NCBI GenBank assembly: GCA_003486665.1
Contig: DNGF01000069.1
Span: forward strand, 232 to 5,716
Source: Oscillospiraceae bacterium
GTDB taxonomy: Bacteria; Bacillota; Clostridia; Oscillospirales; Acutalibacteraceae
DNA: 5,485 nt
Direction: 5' to 3'
The notes below the pieces were generated by a model. The model saw only the letters and a list, made by a program, of their open reading frames with translations, made no database searches and was not told the origin of the DNA. The position numbers and the translations under genes are program-made. Below are positions 1 through 5,485 of the stretch, in pieces. Position 1 is the first letter of the stretch. Each line of letters begins with the position of its first letter.

Positions 1-905
1 CCGTGGTCAACGTGACCCATTACGCAAACAACGGGGTCGCGAGCTACAAGATCCTTGTCGTCGTCCTCACTGTCGTCGATAATTCTGTCTTCAATGGTAA
101 CAACAACGGCTTTTTCACACTTTGCGCCAAGCTCGGTTGCAACGATTTCCGCCGTATCGTAGTCGATAACCTCGTTGACAGTTGCCATCTGACCGAGAGT
201 AAAGAGCTTCTTAATAACCTCTGCCGCCGTCATATGAAGAAGTGCGGCAAGCTCGCCGACCGTGATCTCTTCGGGAACCTGAATACGAAGCTGCGGCTTC
301 TTAGCTTTCATAGCTTCAAGTCTTTTCATCTTCTCGTCGTTTTCACGGCGTGAGCGCATACTGCCCTGAGGCTTACGCTGCTGGGACTTCTGCTTCAGCT
401 TCATCTTGTTTACTGTTCTGTCACTTCTCCTGTCCTGACTGACGGGAGAAATGTTTTCGTATTTTTCGTTGTACTTGTCAAGATCAACGTTGCTTGCTCT
501 TGTATCAATTGTTCTGAATTCACCCTTTGTTCTGCTCTGCGGAACGGCATTGGGATCCTTCTGCTTCTTCTTAGGCTGATCGTTGGTTTTAACGGGGGCT
601 TTTTTCTCGTCCTTTGCGGAGCTGTCGGACTTTGAGTCCTTTTTCTTCGAATCTTCCGCTTTCTCAGCCTTTTCCTCTTTCTTCTCTTCTTTTTTCGGCT
701 CGTTTGCCGTTGCAAAGTAAGCGTCAAAGCTTTCAACGCTGTTTTCCTGCGTTACAATTTCAAAAATAACGTCAAGCTCTGCTTCTTCAAGAGCCGTCAT
801 GGATTTTTTCTGTCCCTCAAAATGCTTGGTGACTATATCAAGAATTTCTTTGCTGGGGCAATCAAAATCCTTTGCTACTTCATGGACACGATATTTATTT
901 ATCAT
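1..905 (-). CDS. infB: Translation initiation factor IF-2, N-terminal 301 residues (3' end cut by window)
   Basis: IF-2 is the cytoplasmic GTPase that brings fMet-tRNA to the 30S subunit and promotes subunit joining. The product starts MINKYRVHEVAKDF, a typical first IF2_N domain (about residues 2-52). A long charged linker rich in K, E, D, S and Q follows (about 68-200). A second IF2_N-like domain lies at about 210-260 (ITVGELAALLHMTAAEVIKK). The G domain opens at about 290 with PVVCVMGHVDH; the window ends two bases into the next codon, which must be Gly, inside the GHVDHGKT P-loop. The catalytic and tRNA-binding parts are therefore outside the window. The ATG overlaps the ylxQ stop as ATGA (4 bp). 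GGGGAGG lies 10 nt upstream, inside ylxQ. Identity is secure; only the linker is poorly conserved, as is normal for IF-2. Confidence 0.97.
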   Translation of the reverse strand, partial: MINKYRVHEVAKDFDCPSKEILDIVTKHFEGQKKSMTALEEAELDVIFEIVTQENSVESFDAYFATANEPKKEEKKEEKAEKAEDSKKKDSKSDSSAKDEKKAPVKTNDQPKKKQKDPNAVPQSRTKGEFRTIDTRASNVDLDKYNEKYENISPVSQDRRSDRTVNKMKLKQKSQQRKPQGSMRSRRENDEKMKRLEAMKAKKPQLRIQVPEEITVGELAALLHMTAAEVIKKLFTLGQMATVNEVIDYDTAEIVATELGAKCEKAVVVTIEDRIIDDSEDDDKDLVARDPVVCVMGHVDH

Positions 906-1231
906 AAACTGCGTTCCTCCCCGGATTGATTTTCTTTAAGTTTTGCGATCAATGACTTTGCGAAGCCTTCATCATCGACGGTGAAAACCGCCGCCTTAAA
1001 ACTCAGCGCCTGCTTAATATCAAACATAGTGTATTTTACGTCATAAACCGGTACGTTGTGTGACTCTGCAATTCCTGAGATTTCATCGGAGAGTCGTTCC
1101 GATGAATCGCTGCAAATAATGCAAAGCTTAGCCTTGCCGCTGTTGAGCGCCTGCTTGCTTGCGTCATGACCGAGGCTCAGCCTGCCGGCACGTCTGCAAA
1201 GTCCCAATAAATTGAGCGCCGAATCATTCAT
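902..1231 (-). CDS. ylxQ: L7Ae-family RNA-binding protein YlxQ
   Basis: This 109-residue protein belongs to the ribosomal L7Ae/L30e/S12e/Gadd45 fold family, whose members bind kink-turn RNA. The family start is clear: LLGLCRRAGRLSLGHDASKQAL (residues 8-29) followed by SGKAKLCIICSDSSERLSDEI (31-51), then NVPVYDV (59-65) and VDDEGFAKSLIAKL (85-98). The reading frame stays open upstream to 1426, but that extension (MSVLLRRRRTRSS) is an out-of-frame reading of ylxR. The start at 1231 has a good ribosome site and gives the family length. It overlaps the ylxR stop by 8 bp and the infB start by 4 bp. Unusually, the segment where Bacillus YlxQ has an LGRSIGKE-type motif reads DIKQALSFKA here, without Gly. 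A role in ribosome or RNase P related RNA binding is inferred from the family; its cellular job is not well settled. Confidence 0.9.
   Translation of the reverse strand: MNDSALNLLGLCRRAGRLSLGHDASKQALNSGKAKLCIICSDSSERLSDEISGIAESHNVPVYDVKYTMFDIKQALSFKAAVFTVDDEGFAKSLIAKLKENQSGEERSL
916..922 (-). promoter_or_regulatory. Ribosome binding site of infB
   Basis: GGGGAGG lies 10 nt before the infB ATG and inside the last codons of ylxQ. It fixes the start at 905, where the product begins directly with the conserved IF2_N domain. Confidence 0.8.
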
Positions 1232-1493
1232 TGTTTTCCAGCTCCTCTGCCATTTTATCGTAGACCTCGTCTGGAATTTGGCACAGGAATGATTTTTCGA
1301 TTCTCTTTGATTTTCTTGCCTTTTTAAGACATTCGGCATCGCGGCAAATATATGCGCCTCTGCCGTTCTTCTTGCCGGTGAGGTCAAGGATGATCTCGTC
1401 CTCCGGCGTCTTAACAATACGGACAAGCTCTTTCTTCGGCTTCATTTCGCCGCAGCCCGTACATTTGCGAAGAGGGATTTTTTTCTGCTGCAT
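1224..1493 (-). CDS. ylxR: YlxR/RnpM family small RNA-binding protein (DUF448)
   Basis: This 89-residue protein matches the YlxR (DUF448) family in full. It shows the N-terminal LRKCTGCGEMKPKKELVRIVK (residues 8-28), the LDLTGKKNGRGAYIC core with the GRGAY signature (36-50), then CLKKARKSKRIEKSF (55-69). Cys11, Cys14, Cys50 and Cys55 form a C-x2-C plus C-x4-C pattern that could hold a metal; this is inference from spacing only. In Bacillus subtilis the homologue has been reported as an RNA-binding modulator of RNase P (RnpM) and linked to gene regulation. It sits 18 nt after nusA, and AAAGGAGG lies 7 nt before the ATG, the strongest ribosome site inside the operon. It overlaps ylxQ by 8 bp. 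Confidence 0.95.
   Translation of the reverse strand: MQQKKIPLRKCTGCGEMKPKKELVRIVKTPEDEIILDLTGKKNGRGAYICRDAECLKKARKSKRIEKSFLCQIPDEVYDKMAEELENNE
1242..1248 (-). promoter_or_regulatory. Ribosome binding site of ylxQ
   Basis: AGAGGAG lies 10 nt upstream of the ATG at 1231, within the end of ylxR. It decides the ylxQ start against the longer open frame that reaches back to 1426. Confidence 0.7.
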
Positions 1494-1500
1494 TCCTGCA

Positions 1501-1508
1501 CCTCCTTT
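1501..1508 (-). promoter_or_regulatory. Ribosome binding site of ylxR
   Basis: AAAGGAGG, seven bases before the ATG at 1493, occupies most of the 18-nt gap after nusA. A near-perfect anti-16S match here suggests that ylxR can be initiated independently of nusA translation. Confidence 0.8.
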
Positions 1509-1511
1509 ATA

Positions 1512-2585
1512 TTAAAGCTCCACCGAAGGGTCGGTCTTTTCGCTTTCCGGCTTAATGTCGATCTTCCAGCCGGTAAGCTTTGCGGCAAGTCTTGCATTCT
1601 GTCCCTTGTTGCCGATCGCAAGTGAAAGCTGGAGGTCGGGAACGATGACCTTGCATGATTTTTCCGCATTCTCATCTATTGTGACGGAAATAACGTCAGC
1701 CGGGGCAAGCGAAGCGGCGATGAATTCTTTCGGATCGTCGCTGTATTTAACAATGTCGATCTTCTCGCCGTAAAGCATATCGACGATCTTGCCTACACGG
1801 GCGCCGCGCGGACCTATGCAGGCGCCGACTGCGTCAACGTTCTCGTCTGCCGAGTAAACGGCAATCTTTGTTCTGGAGCCTGCTTCACGGGCAACCGTCT
1901 TGATCGTAACGGTTCCGTCATATATTTCGGGTACCTCCGCCTCGAACAATCTCTTGACAAGATCCGGATGTGTTCTTGAGATCGTAACTCGCGGACCCTT
2001 TTTGCCGTCCTTTCCTTCTGTAACGCCGGCGATATATACTTTTATAAGCATACCGGGAAGAAGTGTTTCGTTCGGAATCTGCTCGCTTCTGAACAGCGGC
2101 TCATGAGCCTTGCCGATTTCAATTATTGCATCCTTTGTTTCGGGATCAACTCTTGAAACCTTGGCGGTAACAATTTCAAATTTGTGAGCCTGGAACTCTT
2201 CGCAGAGCTTTCCTTGCTCAGCTTCGCGGATACCCTGCTTGATAACGTGCTTGCCCTTGTCGGCAGTGATTCTGCTTATCTCCTTGGTTTCAAGCTCAAT
2301 TTCAATGATGTCGCCGACCATGGCTGTCGGCTTATACTTCTGCGCCTGCTCTACGGTTATGTCCTCGTCGGGATCAACTATCTCGGAAACGACGTTCTTC
2401 CTGACGAAAACGCGCATTGTCTTTTTCTCCGGGTCAAGCTCGCAGAAAACGATGTCCTTGTTGTTGTAATCATGCTTGACTGCCGTAACAAGCGCTTTCT
2501 GAATACCCTCGCACAGGACGTTCATAGGTATTCCTTTTTCTTTTTCAAGCATATCAAGTGCCATAAACAGCTCTTTGTTTACCAT
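1512..2585 (-). CDS. nusA: Transcription termination/antitermination factor NusA
   Basis: NusA binds RNA polymerase and nascent RNA in the cytoplasm and modulates pausing, intrinsic termination and antitermination. The 357-residue product has the expected domains in order: the polymerase-binding N-terminal domain (1-125, [18 protein letters not shown] onward), an S1 domain (about 133-203), KH1 (about 205-280, with IGPRGARV at 257-264) and KH2 (about 282-346, with [17 protein letters not shown] at 324-340). It ends soon after KH2 and lacks the acidic C-terminal repeats of the Escherichia coli protein, as is usual in Firmicutes. The ATG overlaps the last codons of rimP by 7 bp (CAATGGTAA), and GGAGGAG lies 7 nt upstream, so coupling to rimP is likely. 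All key KH glycines are present and the gene looks intact. Confidence 0.98.
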   Translation of the reverse strand: MVNKELFMALDMLEKEKGIPMNVLCEGIQKALVTAVKHDYNNKDIVFCELDPEKKTMRVFVRKNVVSEIVDPDEDITVEQAQKYKPTAMVGDIIEIELETKEISRITADKGKHVIKQGIREAEQGKLCEEFQAHKFEIVTAKVSRVDPETKDAIIEIGKAHEPLFRSEQIPNETLLPGMLIKVYIAGVTEGKDGKKGPRVTISRTHPDLVKRLFEAEVPEIYDGTVTIKTVAREAGSRTKIAVYSADENVDAVGACIGPRGARVGKIVDMLYGEKIDIVKYSDDPKEFIAASLAPADVISVTIDENAEKSCKVIVPDLQLSLAIGNKGQNARLAAKLTGWKIDIKPESEKTDPSVEL

Positions 2586-3070
2586 TGTTCTTCTCCTCCG
2601 AAATTTTCAAGTTTAACATAAGATGTTTCTTTTTTATTAATAACGAGCTTATCTCCGCCCTTGGTGAGAAGCTCAAAATTTCCGTTGTCGTAGCTTTCGA
2701 GAGTGCCTTTGAATTCTCTGCCGCCCTCAATCGGACGAATCAGCTTGACCTGAATCGGCTTGCCGATGCTTTTCTCAAAATGGCTGTCCCTTTTAAGACT
2801 GCGTTCCAGTCCGGGAGAGCAAACCTCAAGGCAGTAGCTCTGCTCGATCGGATCAGCATCGTCAAGCGGCTTATCGAGAGCGTGGCTCATGTCAACACAA
2901 TCGTCGATTGAAACTCCGCCGTCCTTATCAATGAAAACTCTGAGGAACCAGTCTGCGCCCTCTTTCTCAAAGCGCACGTCCCAAAGCTCCAGACCAAGGC
3001 CCTCGGCAATCGGCTGAGCGATGTCCCATACGGTGTTGACGGTAATACCGCCTTTTCCCTTTGAAGCCAT
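2579..3070 (-). CDS. rimP: Ribosome maturation factor RimP
   Basis: RimP is a cytoplasmic protein needed for late assembly of the 30S subunit. The 163-residue product shows the two-domain layout: an N-terminal alpha/beta domain with LGLELWDVRFEKEG (25-38), LRVFIDKDGGVSIDDC (43-58), and the signature YCLEVCSPGLERSLK (79-93, matching the usual E-S-SPGl-RPL pattern). An SH3-like C-terminal domain follows, with FKGTLESYDNGNFELL (120-135) and a final strand at about 149-155. The frame is open upstream to a GTG at 3112, but the ATG at 3070 has AAAGGAGG 7 nt before it, and the upstream bases form a leader hairpin, so 3070 is the start. It is the first gene of the operon and overlaps nusA by 7 bp. 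Confidence 0.96.
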   Translation of the reverse strand: MASKGKGGITVNTVWDIAQPIAEGLGLELWDVRFEKEGADWFLRVFIDKDGGVSIDDCVDMSHALDKPLDDADPIEQSYCLEVCSPGLERSLKRDSHFEKSIGKPIQVKLIRPIEGGREFKGTLESYDNGNFELLTKGGDKLVINKKETSYVKLENFGGEEQW

Positions 3071-3077
3071 TGTAACG

Positions 3078-3085
3078 CCTCCTTT
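3078..3085 (-). promoter_or_regulatory. Ribosome binding site of rimP
   Basis: AAAGGAGG, 7 nt before the ATG at 3070, sets the rimP start and argues against the upstream GTG at 3112. Seven of its bases are complementary to CTCCTTT at 3099-3093 in the leader, so the site can be occluded in one of two possible RNA folds. Confidence 0.9.
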
Positions 3086-3099
3086 ACAATACAAAGGAG
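3079..3099 (-). promoter_or_regulatory. Alternative SD-sequestering hairpin of the rimP leader
   Basis: CTCCTTT (3099-3093) can pair with AAAGGAG (3085-3079) across a 7-nt loop, GTATTGT, with a possible extra G-U pair. This fold would cover the rimP Shine-Dalgarno. It uses the same 3' arm as the larger GCAA hairpin, so the two cannot coexist. At 7-8 pairs it is the weaker fold and would need the first arm to be engaged elsewhere. Confidence 0.5.
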
Positions 3100-3120
3100 C
3101 GGGTTGCCCCACTCCTTTGT
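3091..3120 (-). promoter_or_regulatory. Leader hairpin with GCAA tetraloop upstream of rimP
   Basis: In the minus-strand RNA, ACAAAGGAG (3120-3112) pairs perfectly with CTCCTTTGT (3099-3091). A U-G wobble (3111 with 3100) and GGG-CCC (3110-3108 with 3103-3101) extend the stem to 13 pairs, closed by a GCAA tetraloop of the stable GNRA type (3107-3104). No U-run follows (the next bases are ATTGTAAAGG), so this is not a standard intrinsic terminator. Forming it keeps CTCCTTT away from the rimP ribosome site and leaves that site free. The structure is seen directly; its regulatory role is inferred. Confidence 0.75.
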
Positions 3121-3146
3121 CAATACCTTAATAAACTTACATACAT

Positions 3147-3175
3147 ATAATACCACATTGTGATGTAAATATCAA
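3147..3175 (-). promoter_or_regulatory. Sigma-A type promoter of the rimP operon
   Basis: On the minus strand, TTGATA (3175-3170) is followed after exactly 17 nt by TATTAT (3152-3147), each one base from consensus. TGG directly before the -10 gives an extended -10 element. Transcription would start near 3140-3138, giving a leader of about 70 nt before the rimP ATG. The promoter lies in the AT-rich gap after the upstream membrane protein gene, so the operon need not depend on read-through. Confidence 0.8.
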
Positions 3176-3202
3176 GTGTTTTTTATTATTTCTTTCGGAA
3201 AA

Positions 3203-4771
3203 TCAATTGCTGAATCCGAGATGGCTCACCGCATAGGTTACAGAGGTCAGCGGATTATCCATCATCGACTGATATTCCTCAAACTTTTCCCAGTCCTCAA
3301 GATCAATGAATTTAATTTCAACGTCCTGATGCTCGGCGGTGAAATAATCCTTATAAAAATCCAAAAATTCATCTCTTACAAGGCTCTTGTTCGGAACCTT
3401 GGGAACATAAACGAGCTTCTCTCCCTGAGAAATTTTTTCTTCAACATATTCCTGCCTCATCGCGAAAACATCATAGTTTTGAATTGTCTGAAGCGGAAGC
3501 AAAACTGCAAAGCAAAGCAGAACCGAAACGGCGGTAATGTTGAATATACGCAGGGCTTTGCTTTCAAGCCGAATGCTGTATTCGGTTACGGCATATTTCG
3601 CGAGATAAAGCGTAAGCGAAGCGAATATTATTAAGGAAAGGTAGAACGTTCTGTAACCGTGCTGGTTGAGAATCATAAACATTCCGACAGACATTGCAAG
3701 GGCAAAGACCGCAAAAACCGAATATGATTTTGTCTTCAAATCCTTGACAAATCTGAGGATAATTATAAGAGCATTCAGCAGGAAGAGGAACATCAATGCC
3801 GTAAGAAAAAGCTTGACGCTCGAAATTACCTTTGCTTCCCCCGTCTGGGTGAATTTATAAAGAACACAAACTGCCGGATATGCCGCTGCAAAAACAATAT
3901 GCCAGGGCTTGAATTTATCGTCGGGCGATTCCTTTATAACAATGTATATCAGAACGGCACCGAAAATAACGATCCAGACGGCAGCCGTGCTGAAATACTC
4001 GGCAAACTTTGCAACGACACCTATCGCATACGGGATGCTGATAATTATATGCCGATAATTTGCCATGACGCTTTCGCCTATAACGCTGTAGCTGATGTGC
4101 TTCGGAACGGTGAACATCAGCGCCGCGCCGACAATTCCTCCGAGAAGAAATATAATTTGATTTGCGGCAAATTTTTTCTCGGTGATGTATCTGTAAGCGA
4201 TAAGGAAAACCGCTGTTGTCAGAAAAATAATTGTTGCGTTTTCGCTGTAAAACTGCATACAGACTGATGCGGCAAAAAGAACGGCATACAGCAGAAAATT
4301 GATTTTGGATTTCTTATTTTCTATTCTTTTCATCAACGCAAAGCAAACAAAAACATTTGCAAGCGGCGCGACATAATTCATAATGCAGGGATTCGAAGAG
4401 TAGCATTTCGCGTAAAATCCCGATGACGGCATTATTATCAGCAGAGCCGCCGTGATTTTCTGCCACAGCTTGTCGATATTGAAGACGTAAATCATGCAGC
4501 CGATCAATACGGTTAAAACAAGCGGCTTCAAAAACATTCTTGTTACCGGATAATAATTGAAATAGTAGAGCGCGAGATTTCCGATAAATCTTCCGTTGCC
4601 GTAGTGAATCGAAAAGTCGAGCCCGTTTGCGATCGGCAGAGCGGCATATGAGGTCTGCATCGAATAATCATCGGTATCAAAGAAATTGAAAAGAAAAACA
4701 ATAAACAGCAACGCGTAAACGAAGAGAACCAAAAGAATATTTTCGTAATTTCTTTTTGTCGTCGGCTTCAT
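3203..4771 (-). CDS. Multipass membrane protein, GT-C glycosyltransferase-like (DUF6056-like)
   Basis: This 522-residue protein has about 13 hydrophobic segments, near residues 12-30, 82-98, 104-118, 133-147, 158-174, 177-193, 205-222, 243-258, 264-280, 290-305, 318-342, 351-369, 375-392 and 408-427. A soluble C-terminal tail of about 90 residues, rich in acidic and aromatic residues, follows. Just after the first membrane segment come FFDTDDYSM (Asp32, Asp34, Asp35) and then NGRFIGN (59-65). An acidic motif in the first outer loop is typical of GT-C polyprenol-phosphate-sugar glycosyltransferases, and the DDY plus NGRF layout resembles DUF6056 proteins. A role in surface glycan or wall polymer modification is inferred; donor and acceptor are unknown. 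The ATG lies 3 nt after the upstream stop, with AAAAGGAAG 9 nt before it, so the two membrane genes are probably coupled. Confidence 0.6.
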   Translation of the reverse strand: MKPTTKRNYENILLVLFVYALLFIVFLFNFFDTDDYSMQTSYAALPIANGLDFSIHYGNGRFIGNLALYYFNYYPVTRMFLKPLVLTVLIGCMIYVFNIDKLWQKITAALLIIMPSSGFYAKCYSSNPCIMNYVAPLANVFVCFALMKRIENKKSKINFLLYAVLFAASVCMQFYSENATIIFLTTAVFLIAYRYITEKKFAANQIIFLLGGIVGAALMFTVPKHISYSVIGESVMANYRHIIISIPYAIGVVAKFAEYFSTAAVWIVIFGAVLIYIVIKESPDDKFKPWHIVFAAAYPAVCVLYKFTQTGEAKVISSVKLFLTALMFLFLLNALIIILRFVKDLKTKSYSVFAVFALAMSVGMFMILNQHGYRTFYLSLIIFASLTLYLAKYAVTEYSIRLESKALRIFNITAVSVLLCFAVLLPLQTIQNYDVFAMRQEYVEEKISQGEKLVYVPKVPNKSLVRDEFLDFYKDYFTAEHQDVEIKFIDLEDWEKFEEYQSMMDNPLTSVTYAVSHLGFSN

Positions 4772-4774
4772 TTT

Positions 4775-5482
4775 TTATTTCTTCCTTTTTAATGGATTTT
4801 CTGGCTTAACGCCGCCTGTAAGGAATCCGCTGATATACATAAGATAAGCTGCGAGAATTGAAACAACAACGCAAATCGGAATAAGAGTACCCGTGCCGAG
4901 GCTGCCGTTGAACATAAGCACAATAACTGCCGCAATGACGGGAACAAACGAAATTCTCCAGTGCTTTGCGAGATATCCTGCTCCGAGCGCACCGAAAAGC
5001 GCAGGAAGAACCTGATCAAACGCAGGCTTGAGAGCTGAATCCTCACCCGTAAGAGCAGGAAGAACAGGCGTAAGCGCAAGAACGCCGACAGCGAGAATTA
5101 TTGTCGTAACAATAGATGATGTTGCCGTTGCGATTGTTGAAATAACCTCGTCCGCTTCCGTACCGGGCTTTGTTTTTGCAAGCTCACGCGAATTGAGAAC
5201 GCAGGGGAGCTTAAGGTTTGTGATGTTGCCCGTAACAAACGAAAGATACGTTGCGCCCGTGCCGAGCATCGGAGCGTAAACAACGATTTCAAGAATTGCC
5301 GACGTCCAGAAAATAGGAATAACCTTTAAGAGTCCTTTAAATACCTGATTGAATGTCGGCCATGCGTCAAATTTTACACATATTGCGACAGGAACAGCAA
5401 CCAGAACGCAGATTGCCGTTACCATGAAAATATTTCCCCACGTATATGTGGAGTCCATATAACTGCGTTTTTTCTTACTCAT
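4775..5482 (-). CDS. Multipass membrane protein of unknown family, 235 residues
   Basis: I do not recognise this family. The protein begins MSKKKRSYMDSTYTWGN, with a short positively charged cytoplasmic tail. It has about six hydrophobic segments, near residues 17-37, 48-72, 113-141, 156-173, 177-191 and 198-221, and ends in a basic tail, PLKRKK. The loop after the second segment is distinctive: PMLGTGATYLSFVTGNITNLKLPC (71-94), rich in Gly, Thr and Asn with a Pro, of the kind seen in re-entrant or substrate-binding loops of transporters. A second Gly-Thr stretch, FNGSLGTGTLIP (191-202), precedes the last segment. This hints at a small transporter or channel, but that is inference. Only three bases precede the ATG in the window, so the start is unconfirmed and an upstream start is possible. 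The stop lies 3 nt before the next gene. Confidence 0.75.
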   Translation of the reverse strand: MSKKKRSYMDSTYTWGNIFMVTAICVLVAVPVAICVKFDAWPTFNQVFKGLLKVIPIFWTSAILEIVVYAPMLGTGATYLSFVTGNITNLKLPCVLNSRELAKTKPGTEADEVISTIATATSSIVTTIILAVGVLALTPVLPALTGEDSALKPAFDQVLPALFGALGAGYLAKHWRISFVPVIAAVIVLMFNGSLGTGTLIPICVVVSILAAYLMYISGFLTGGVKPENPLKRKK

Positions 5483-5485
5483 ACG

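Larger units (their letters stand above)
3071..3202 (-). other. Intergenic region between the membrane protein gene and rimP
   Basis: This 132-nt gap contains the operon promoter, the leader hairpins and the rimP ribosome site. Between the stop at 3203 and the promoter I see only AT-rich sequence and no GC stem with a U-run, so no clear terminator for the upstream gene. An imperfect direct repeat, TATTGACAAAGGAG (3125-3112) and TATTGTAAAGGAG (3091-3079), duplicates the ribosome-site region. Confidence 0.8.

Noticed and set aside
345..450. Internal starts in infB (Met168, Met183) giving a short IF-2 isoform
   Set aside because: No Shine-Dalgarno lies at a workable distance; the only AGGAG is about 19 nt from Met168.
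410..736. A 108-residue Lys/Arg-rich minus-strand frame
   Set aside because: It is a shadow of the charged IF-2 linker in another frame; its basic composition comes from the AAG/GAA-rich codons of that linker.
902..1426. A 174-residue version of YlxQ
   Set aside because: The first 65 residues are an Arg-rich out-of-frame reading of ylxR; the real start at 1231 has its own ribosome site.
2184..2621. Plus-strand frame of 145 residues opposite nusA and rimP
   Set aside because: It lies wholly opposite two intact conserved genes, resembles no known protein, and has no convincing ribosome site.
2579..3112. A longer RimP starting at GTG 3112 (extra MGQPAPLYCKGGVT)
   Set aside because: The extension would translate the leader hairpin, has no family counterpart, and the ATG at 3070 has a near-perfect ribosome site.
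3091..3120. The strong hairpin as a rho-independent terminator for the upstream gene
   Set aside because: There is no U-run after the stem on either strand, and it lies downstream of a good promoter and directly before the rimP ribosome site, which fits a leader better.
3176..3634. Plus-strand frame of 152 residues opposite the 3' end of the 522-residue gene
   Set aside because: It is antisense to a coherent membrane protein frame, with no recognisable domain or promoter.
1..5485. CRISPR, toxin-antitoxin, retron, phage or mobile element content
   Set aside because: No repeat arrays, transposase or integrase motifs, small toxin-like gene pairs or att-like repeats are visible; most of the window is a conserved housekeeping operon.

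Overview
The window shows the start of a translation and transcription operon from a Gram-positive bacterium, most likely a member of the Clostridia. All recognisable genes lie on the minus strand, so the text reads from high to low coordinates. The gene order rimP-nusA-ylxR-ylxQ-infB, with ylxR and ylxQ between nusA and infB, is the classic Firmicutes arrangement. NusA has no C-terminal acidic repeats, which also fits. Composition is moderate in GC by eye, and Shine-Dalgarno sites are strong (AAAGGAGG type). A gut Ruminococcaceae/Oscillospiraceae-like source is a reasonable guess, but the genus cannot be fixed from this sequence.

Region 5482-3203 holds two membrane protein genes only 3 nt apart. 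The first is a 235-residue multipass protein of unknown family. The second is a 522-residue multipass protein with the look of a GT-C type glycosyltransferase (DUF6056-like). No clear terminator follows the second gene.

Region 3202-3071 is the only substantial intergenic stretch. It carries a near-consensus sigma-A promoter (TTGATA, 17 nt, TATTAT with an extended -10 TGG). It then has a leader of about 70 nt with a strong GCAA-tetraloop hairpin. The 3' arm of that hairpin is also complementary to the rimP Shine-Dalgarno site, so two mutually exclusive folds are possible. This leader is the most interesting feature in the window.

Region 3070-1 is the operon: rimP (30S maturation), nusA (elongation, pausing and termination), ylxR/rnpM (small RNA-binding protein), ylxQ (L7Ae-like K-turn binder) and infB (initiation factor IF-2). 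infB is cut by the window edge inside its P-loop. The genes overlap by 7, 8 and 4 bp, with one 18-nt gap between nusA and ylxR, so translational coupling is likely. I found no CRISPR array, tRNA, rRNA, insertion sequence or phage gene, and nothing that looks like a new defence or mobile system.
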